Shown: piece after piece, positions 58,870-64,000 of the stretch
Layout of the letters: each line of letters begins with the position of its first letter
Position numbering within the stretch: position 1 is the first letter of the stretch
From: Chloroflexota bacterium
GTDB lineage: Bacteria; Chloroflexota; Dehalococcoidia; Lucifugimonadales; Lucifugimonadaceae
Direction of reading: 5' to 3'
Assembly: GCA_018650845.1 (NCBI GenBank)
Contig: JABIFF010000008.1
Coordinates: 124,001 to 188,000, forward strand
Length of the DNA stretch: 64,000 nt
Notes under the pieces: model-generated
What the model saw: the letters and a program-made list of their open reading frames with translations, nothing else
Told to the model about the DNA's origin: nothing
Database searches by the model: none
Position numbers and translations under genes: made by a program

Positions 58870-60423
58870 TTGTTTGATGGATTGCTGACGATAACGGTCT
58901 TCTTGCCTGCAGCGGTTGCGCTGCTGGTGACGCTGTTCGCACGTGGCGAAAACGCCGATCAGCAGATCCGATGGATCTCGATTGGTGCGACCGTTGTTAC
59001 GTTCGCTTTGAGCGTATTGGTGTTCGTTGGATACGATCAGAGTGCCGGCGGCATTCAGATGATCGACCACTTTGAACGCTGGATTCCAATCGACGCACTT
59101 CGATCTTCATACCTACTTGGTGTCGACGGTCTAAGCGCACCTCTAGTGTTGCTGACCGGAATACTGGGTATGGCGGCGGCTCTTGGTTCATGGAGAATCA
59201 AGAAGCGCGTTCGAGAATACTTCCTGTGGTTGCTGCTACTAGAAACGGCAGTATTCGGCGTATTCGTATCGCTCGACCTGCTGTTGTTCTTCATCTTCTT
59301 TGAATTTGAACTCATTCCAATGTTCATGCTCATCGCTATATGGGGTAGCGGTCGACCACGTTACTCGGCGATGAAGTTCGTGTTGTTCACCCTTGCTGGT
59401 GGCGCGTTCATGCTGGTTGCCATATTGGCGATTTACGTTTCGCCTGACGTGAATACGCTGGCGATGGTTTCTATACCTGAACTCGGAATAACCGGAATTC
59501 CTGAGCTAATGGCGGGTGCTGATCTTGCTGCACCGGCTGCTCTTATATTTGGATTCTTCTTTATTGCGTTCGCAGTGAAGCTTCCTCTGTGGCCTGTTCA
59601 CAGCTGGCTCCCTGACGCTCACACAGACGCTCCAACGGCTGTTTCTGTGATGTTGGCGGGTGTGCTGCTGAAGATGGCTGGTTATGGCTTGCTGCGAATC
59701 AACTTGGGCTTCTTCCAGGAGACCAAAGGGTTCACGATTCACGATGTTGCTGGAGCGATGTCGATCGTGGCTGCAATTTCGGTTATCTACGGTGGAATCA
59801 TCACGATTCGCCAGACAGATATGAAACGGCTGATCGCGTATAGCTCGATTAGTCACATGGGATTTGTGATGCTCGGTGTTGCTGCTGTGGGAACATCCGC
59901 TGCGCAGACATCGGCTGCTGGTTTGAACGGTGCTGCATTGCAGATGTTCACTCACGGTACGATCACTGGCCTCGCCTTCCTCATGGTTGGTCTTTCATAC
60001 GACCGAACTCACACACGACATATTCCTCACCTCGGTGGATTGTGGAAGAAGATGCCGCTTATTGCGATCTTCTTCTTGATCGCCGGATTCGGTTCGCTCG
60101 GTCTCCCTGCACTTTCTGGCTTCGTTGCAGAAATCATGGTGTTCTTGGGTACGTTCTCAGTTTGGCCGTGGGCAACTGGTGTGGCAGCGTTTGGTGTTGT
60201 TCTGGCAGCTGGTTACACGCTCTGGATGGTTCAGAGAGTGTTCTTCGGCGAGCGACCGGCTACACCGGGTCTTTCAGACGAGGTGTACGACAACCTGACC
60301 GACGCCAACTGGGTCGACATGATCCCAGTTATTGCGTTGGCAGCTCCTATTTTCATCGTGGGCATCTGGCCTTCAGTGGTTACAGATATGTTCGATATTG
60401 GTATTCAGGCGGTGCTTAGGTAA
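58870..60423 (+). CDS. nuoM: NADH-quinone oxidoreductase subunit M
   Basis: This 517-residue protein starts at a TTG with GGGGAG upstream. It has LLLFFIFFEFELIPMFMLIAIWG (key Glu), FFFIAFAVKLPLWPVHSWLPDAHTDAPTAVSVMLAGVLLKMAGYG and KRLIAYSSISHMGFVMLGV. It forms a proton channel of the membrane arm. The 84-base space before it has no gene. Its stop overlaps nuoN by one base. Confidence 0.95.
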   Translation: MFDGLLTITVFLPAAVALLVTLFARGENADQQIRWISIGATVVTFALSVLVFVGYDQSAGGIQMIDHFERWIPIDALRSSYLLGVDGLSAPLVLLTGILGMAAALGSWRIKKRVREYFLWLLLLETAVFGVFVSLDLLLFFIFFEFELIPMFMLIAIWGSGRPRYSAMKFVLFTLAGGAFMLVAILAIYVSPDVNTLAMVSIPELGITGIPELMAGADLAAPAALIFGFFFIAFAVKLPLWPVHSWLPDAHTDAPTAVSVMLAGVLLKMAGYGLLRINLGFFQETKGFTIHDVAGAMSIVAAISVIYGGIITIRQTDMKRLIAYSSISHMGFVMLGVAAVGTSAAQTSAAGLNGAALQMFTHGTITGLAFLMVGLSYDRTHTRHIPHLGGLWKKMPLIAIFFLIAGFGSLGLPALSGFVAEIMVFLGTFSVWPWATGVAAFGVVLAAGYTLWMVQRVFFGERPATPGLSDEVYDNLTDANWVDMIPVIALAAPIFIVGIWPSVVTDMFDIGIQAVLR

Positions 60424-61970
60424 TGACTGCACATGATTACTGGGTACTGTCCCCGGCGATAGCGATGGCGCTGTTGGCTCTTGTGACGATTTCTGTCGAT
60501 CTCGTTACGCGCAACATGGCCAAGGTCTCGACCGTGGCTTTCCTGGGGCTTTCTGCACCGATCATTCTCACTCTGAACCTTTGGTTTGGTTGGTTTGGCG
60601 ATCCTGCAACTGCGCGTGAGGCTACTGGAGTAGCTGAGCTTGGCTCCGCTCTATTTGGGAGTGTTGAGACAGATCGTTTCGCACTATTCTTCGACTTCCT
60701 GTTGCTCACTGTTACGGCAGGAACAATTCTCGCGTCGGCGAAGTACATCGCCAGCGATCGCATGAAGGACTACGGCGGCGAGTTTGTTTCGCTGGTGCTG
60801 TTGTCAGTCACGGGAATGATGATTCTCGTATCAGCTACAGAGCTGATCACGATTTACGTTGCGCTTGAACTCACAGCTCTACCGGTGGTCGCACTTGCTG
60901 CGATTCACCGCACGAAGCAGGGTGTTGAAGCTGGCACGAAGTTCTTTGTGCTCTCAGCCATTTCAAGTGCGATCCTGCTCTACGGATTTGCTTACATCTA
61001 CGGCTACACGGGAAGCACGCATCTCGATGTGATCATGAATCGATTGGCCGTACTACCAACCGAAGCTGGTGTGCCGTTCGGTTCATACGCAGTTTTGCTC
61101 TCGGTGATCATGATCGTTGCTGGATTCGGCTTCAAGATGGCTGTGGTTCCTTGGCAAATGTGGGTTCCTGATGTTTATCAGGGTGCTCCAACACCCGTAG
61201 CTGCATTCTTGTCGGTGGCATCGAAGGCCGCTGCGTTCGCTGTGATCATGCGAATTATGTACGTAGCATTCGGCGATCCTGTGTTGATGCAGGATTGGTC
61301 GGGACTATTTGCGATCCTTGCCGCGGTGACGATGACAGTCGGTAACACGCTGGCGCTTTCGCAATCGAATATCAAACGACTTCTTGGTTACTCGACCATT
61401 GCTCAGGCCGGTTACATCTTGGTTGGTGTGGCTTCGGTGCCTGCGAACCAGGTCGGAGCAAGCTTCGCTGGGGCAGGTCCTCAGGGCGTGCTTTATTACC
61501 TCGCCGGATATGCATTTACGAACTTGGCAGTGTTCTTCGCTGTGATTGCGATTACATCACGAACTAACGACGATTCGATCGAAGGTCTAAACGGCCTACT
61601 GAAACGATCGCCATTGTTGGCTGGGTTACTGGTGTTTGGTTTGCTCTCGCTACTTGGCATGCCGCCAACCGTTGGTTTCATGGCGAAGGTTGTGGTGTTT
61701 GGATCGGCGATCAACGCTAATCTCACTTGGCTGGCTGTAATCGGCGTGGTCAACACAGTGATCGCTGCTTACTACTACTTGCGAGTGATTCGGGCGATTG
61801 TGTTCGAAGATGCAGCTGATGAATCGACGTTCAGTGCCGACAAGCCTCTGCTGGCAGCTGCTGGTGTAGCCGCTGTCGGAGCTGGTGTGTTTGGTCTTGC
61901 GCCGTTCTTGCTACTTGAATTTGCCGAACAGGCGCTCTCGATCATTCCAGCGATCATTCCGGGCATCTAA
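60423..61970 (+). CDS. nuoN: NADH-quinone oxidoreductase subunit N
   Basis: This 515-residue protein is NuoN, a third antiporter-like subunit. Landmarks are LITIYVALELTALPVVALAAIHRT (key Glu), GFKMAVVPWQMWVPDVYQGAPTPVAAFLSVASKAAAFAV and IKRLLGYSTIAQAGYILVG. It lies at the inner part of the proton-pumping arm. It is the last nuo gene. nuoE, nuoF and nuoG are absent, so the NADH module must be encoded elsewhere or is missing. Confidence 0.95.
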   Translation: MTAHDYWVLSPAIAMALLALVTISVDLVTRNMAKVSTVAFLGLSAPIILTLNLWFGWFGDPATAREATGVAELGSALFGSVETDRFALFFDFLLLTVTAGTILASAKYIASDRMKDYGGEFVSLVLLSVTGMMILVSATELITIYVALELTALPVVALAAIHRTKQGVEAGTKFFVLSAISSAILLYGFAYIYGYTGSTHLDVIMNRLAVLPTEAGVPFGSYAVLLSVIMIVAGFGFKMAVVPWQMWVPDVYQGAPTPVAAFLSVASKAAAFAVIMRIMYVAFGDPVLMQDWSGLFAILAAVTMTVGNTLALSQSNIKRLLGYSTIAQAGYILVGVASVPANQVGASFAGAGPQGVLYYLAGYAFTNLAVFFAVIAITSRTNDDSIEGLNGLLKRSPLLAGLLVFGLLSLLGMPPTVGFMAKVVVFGSAINANLTWLAVIGVVNTVIAAYYYLRVIRAIVFEDAADESTFSADKPLLAAAGVAAVGAGVFGLAPFLLLEFAEQALSIIPAIIPGI

Positions 61971-62053
61971 TCGCGGTTACTGGCGACTCGCTCTAATACT
62001 GGGCGACAGTAAACTGTTTTTACTTTCGGATTTACGAACTGAAATTAGCGATC

Positions 62054-62923
62054 ATGCCCAGCTATCACAATATCGGAATAGTTCACAACGGCGAGTTAGC
62101 CGAAGCGGGAGAGCTTGCCCGAAAACTCACCACGACCTACAGCGATGGTCGAGAGTGGTGGTTGGCGACACAATCTGATCTGCACGAACAGGCCGATAAG
62201 CTTGCCGAATCTGACCTAATTATTACCATCGGTGGTGACGGCACGATCCTTCGAGGCGCACATGCCGCCGCATCTCAGGATATCCCGATTCTAGGAATCA
62301 ACATGGGGCGAGTAGGCTTCATGAGCGACATCGAAAATGTCGACGCTCTTGATGGAGTTGGCTGGTATCTGGAAGGCAACGCCCGTATCGAGCAGCGGTT
62401 TATGCTTAAAGCTGTGGTCGCCAACGGTACTGATGAACCGGTATCTGTATTGGCCTTGAACGATGTTACTGTCGCTCGTGGCACGCATTTGAGGGTTATC
62501 GAAGTGAGCACCGTGGTAGATGGCGTTCATCTCGCTACATATCGTGGCGACGGGGTTGTAGTTTCAACTGCGACTGGCTCTACCGGTTACAGCCTCGCAC
62601 TTGGTGGTCCTGTGATGGATCCGACCTCGCGTGATTTCTTAGTGAAGCCAATTGCATCTCATATGAGCCTATTCGGTGGGGCGATTTTGCAATCGTCATC
62701 TACCGTTGAACTTACGGTTGAAGCTTATGAAGACGCCACGTTGAACGCTGACGGTTTTATCGATCAAGAGCTTAGTGCCGGCGATTTAGTGACCATTACG
62801 CAATCGGGTGTTTATGCATCGTTCCTTAGGCGTAAAGCCGCTGCTGATTTCTGGGGTGATCTTGCTGGACGACTGGAACTGAGAAAAGGTTCAGTCAAAA
62901 GTTCACCTCGCCGACGCATTTAG
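62054..62923 (+). CDS. nadK: NAD kinase
   Basis: This 289-residue protein has the family motif IITIGGDGTILRGAH (GGDGT at about 60-64). NMGRVGFMSDI, LNDVTVARG and the C-terminal TATGSTGYSLALGGPVMDP block match NAD kinases (PpnK). It phosphorylates NAD to NADP. It follows nuoN by 84 bases and may be a separate transcription unit. The residue LNDV pocket replaces the LNEV common in other bacteria. Confidence 0.93.
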   Translation: MPSYHNIGIVHNGELAEAGELARKLTTTYSDGREWWLATQSDLHEQADKLAESDLIITIGGDGTILRGAHAAASQDIPILGINMGRVGFMSDIENVDALDGVGWYLEGNARIEQRFMLKAVVANGTDEPVSVLALNDVTVARGTHLRVIEVSTVVDGVHLATYRGDGVVVSTATGSTGYSLALGGPVMDPTSRDFLVKPIASHMSLFGGAILQSSSTVELTVEAYEDATLNADGFIDQELSAGDLVTITQSGVYASFLRRKAAADFWGDLAGRLELRKGSVKSSPRRRI

Positions 62924-62953
62924 AACCTAATAATTCGGTAAACTAACTACGTT

Positions 62954-63505
62954 TTGCGACCCAAACGCCCGACCACTGTTGCTGTTAACCGTAAATACGA
63001 GGGAAATCGAATCTCCCTACGCGTTGACACTGCTCGATTCGAAAATGGCCCCGAGTTTGATCGTGAGATAGTCGAGCATCCTGGTTCGGTAGTGCTTATT
63101 CCCATCACAGACGATGGCAAAGTGCTTCTGATCAGGCAGTATCGACAAGCGGCTGAGCGCTTTCTATTGGAGGCATCGGCTGGAACGAGAGAAGCAGGCG
63201 AGAGCCCGGAAGTTACCGCTCACCGGGAATTGCAAGAAGAGGTTGGATACAGGGCTGGCAAGTTAATTCCGATTGGTGGTTCGTGGGTCGCACCGGGGTA
63301 TTCGAGCGAATATTCCCACATTTATATTGCGACTGAACTCGAACTGGCACCATTGCCTTCCGATGACGGAGAGGACATTGTTGTCGAGGAGATCGATTTC
63401 GAAGATCTCCACCGATTGATTACTTCTGGCGAACTTGAAGACCAAATGTCGATAGCAGCATTGCTATCGGCGAAGCATGTGTACACAGAACACATCAAGG
63501 GCTGA
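62954..63505 (+). CDS. Nudix hydrolase, ADP-ribose pyrophosphatase type
   Basis: This 183-residue protein starts at a TTG. The Nudix box is complete: G77, E83 and R91-E92-L-Q-E95-E96-V-G98 in GTREAGESPEVTAHRELQEEVGY. A preceding strand VLLIRQYRQAAERFLLEASAG and a following PIGGSWVAPGYSSEYSHIYIATEL fit ADP-ribose pyrophosphatases. It cleaves ADP-ribose or a related nucleoside diphosphate. It follows nadK by 30 bases, which suggests a role in nicotinamide nucleotide turnover. Confidence 0.9.
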   Translation: MRPKRPTTVAVNRKYEGNRISLRVDTARFENGPEFDREIVEHPGSVVLIPITDDGKVLLIRQYRQAAERFLLEASAGTREAGESPEVTAHRELQEEVGYRAGKLIPIGGSWVAPGYSSEYSHIYIATELELAPLPSDDGEDIVVEEIDFEDLHRLITSGELEDQMSIAALLSAKHVYTEHIKG

Positions 63506-63548
63506 GAAATGAATACGACTAACAACTACCGCAGCACGAGGCGAGCCT

Positions 63549-64000
63549 ATGTATGAGCATGATGTCCTGATTATCGGCGGAGGACTCGCCGGCCTCAGGG
63601 CAGCCGTTGAAGTTACGCGCGCAGGCGCCGACGTTGCGGTTATTTCCAAGGTTCACCCCGTTCGCAGTCACTCAAACGCTGCTCAGGGTGGAATTAATGC
63701 CCCTCTCACCGACCGTGGTGATGAATGGGAAGGCCACGCCTACGACACGATCAAGGGAAGCGACTTCCTCGCTGACCAGGACGCTGTCGAAGTGATGTCG
63801 AGTGAGGCCGGTGAAGCCGTTCTTGAACTCGAACGCATGGGTGTCATTTTTAGTCGAGGTGAAGACGGTAAGCTCGGAACTCGAGCGTTTGGTGGCCAGA
63901 AGGTTGCCCGAACGTTCTTCGTTGGAGCAATTACCGGTTCAGCCATTCTTCACGTCCTGTTCGAGCAGTCGCTCAAGCTTGGACTCAATGTTTACGAAGA
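63549..64000 (+). CDS. sdhA: Succinate dehydrogenase/fumarate reductase flavoprotein, partial
   Basis: The ATG at 63549 has AGGCGAG upstream. The frame is open for 150 codons to the window end. It starts MYEHDVLIIGGGLAGLRAA, the FAD dinucleotide fold. VHPVRSHSNAAQGGINA carries the His that binds FAD covalently in this family (RSHxxAAQGG). TFFVGAITGSAILHVLFEQ matches the SdhA family. It oxidises succinate or reduces fumarate. The rest of the gene and its partner subunits lie past the right edge. Confidence 0.92.
   Translation, partial: MYEHDVLIIGGGLAGLRAAVEVTRAGADVAVISKVHPVRSHSNAAQGGINAPLTDRGDEWEGHAYDTIKGSDFLADQDAVEVMSSEAGEAVLELERMGVIFSRGEDGKLGTRAFGGQKVARTFFVGAITGSAILHVLFEQSLKLGLNVYE

Noticed and set aside
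1-64000. CRISPR arrays, prophage or insertion sequences
   Set aside because: No regular repeat-spacer series, transposase or phage structural gene was seen on either strand.

Overview
The window looks like part of a chromosome from a marine Chloroflexota bacterium of the SAR202 type. This is inferred from content: six enolase-superfamily (mandelate racemase-like) paralogs in 32 kb, an 11-gene complex I operon without nuoE/F/G, a CoxM-type molybdenum hydroxylase subunit at the edge, many SDR-type oxidoreductases, and small lipoproteins of families I cannot name. Gene density is high, starts are ATG, GTG or TTG with GGAG-like ribosome sites, and GC content is intermediate. No 16S gene is present, so the placement is not proven.

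Region 1 (1-4403): the 5' part of a CoxM-like FAD subunit, a mandelate-racemase-type enolase, two tandem paralogous membrane proteins of unknown family and a lipoprotein. Region 2 (4538-7250): a small accessory locus beside a tRNA with CAT anticodon (probably tRNA-Ile2). It holds a secreted beta-sandwich protein, a methyltransferase, two paralogous tail-anchored mini-proteins and three copies of a 19-codon micro-ORF. It ends in a 24-base inverted copy of the tRNA anticodon arm. Region 3 (7324-23403): lipoproteins, an IolE-like isomerase/dehydratase, an SGNH hydrolase, a TfoX C-terminal domain protein, a NIPSNAP protein, SDRs (one without the catalytic Lys), RecQ, an M81 peptidase, a cytidylate-kinase-like protein behind a perfect palindrome, a molybdenum sulfite-oxidase-like protein with its flavin reductase, a prepilin/archaellin-like protein and two degenerate receiver-domain proteins with charged tails.

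Region 4 (23455-31998): a sugar-acid catabolism block with five enolase-superfamily genes. Three are near-identical tandem copies with hairpin repeats in the spacers, and two have lost the His-Asp dyad. A MaoC hydratase and an SDR lie among them. Region 5 (32303-49594): a secreted vWA-like protein, two cyclophilins, a branched-chain 2-oxoacid dehydrogenase E1alpha-E1beta-E2-lipB operon, a CHASE histidine kinase convergent with an OmpR-type regulator, a 978-residue lipoprotein joining PKD, Ig-like, TolB-like propeller and cyclophilin parts, threonine synthase, a GNAT protein, and a tandem pair of SelW-like (Rdx) genes. The second Rdx gene has an in-frame TGA exactly where the first has the second Cys of CxxC, so it is a strong selenoprotein candidate.

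Region 6 (49696-64000): a zinc alcohol dehydrogenase, then nuoA-B-C-D-H-I-J-K, a small DUF2007-like gene, nuoL-M-N, NAD kinase, a Nudix hydrolase and the start of sdhA. Together these describe an aerobic heterotroph that oxidises sugar acids and branched-chain acids and passes electrons to a membrane respiratory chain.

The findings most worth checking are the selenoprotein (49243-49518) and the tRNA-side locus with its micro-ORFs, which diverge almost only at synonymous sites (5711-7247).
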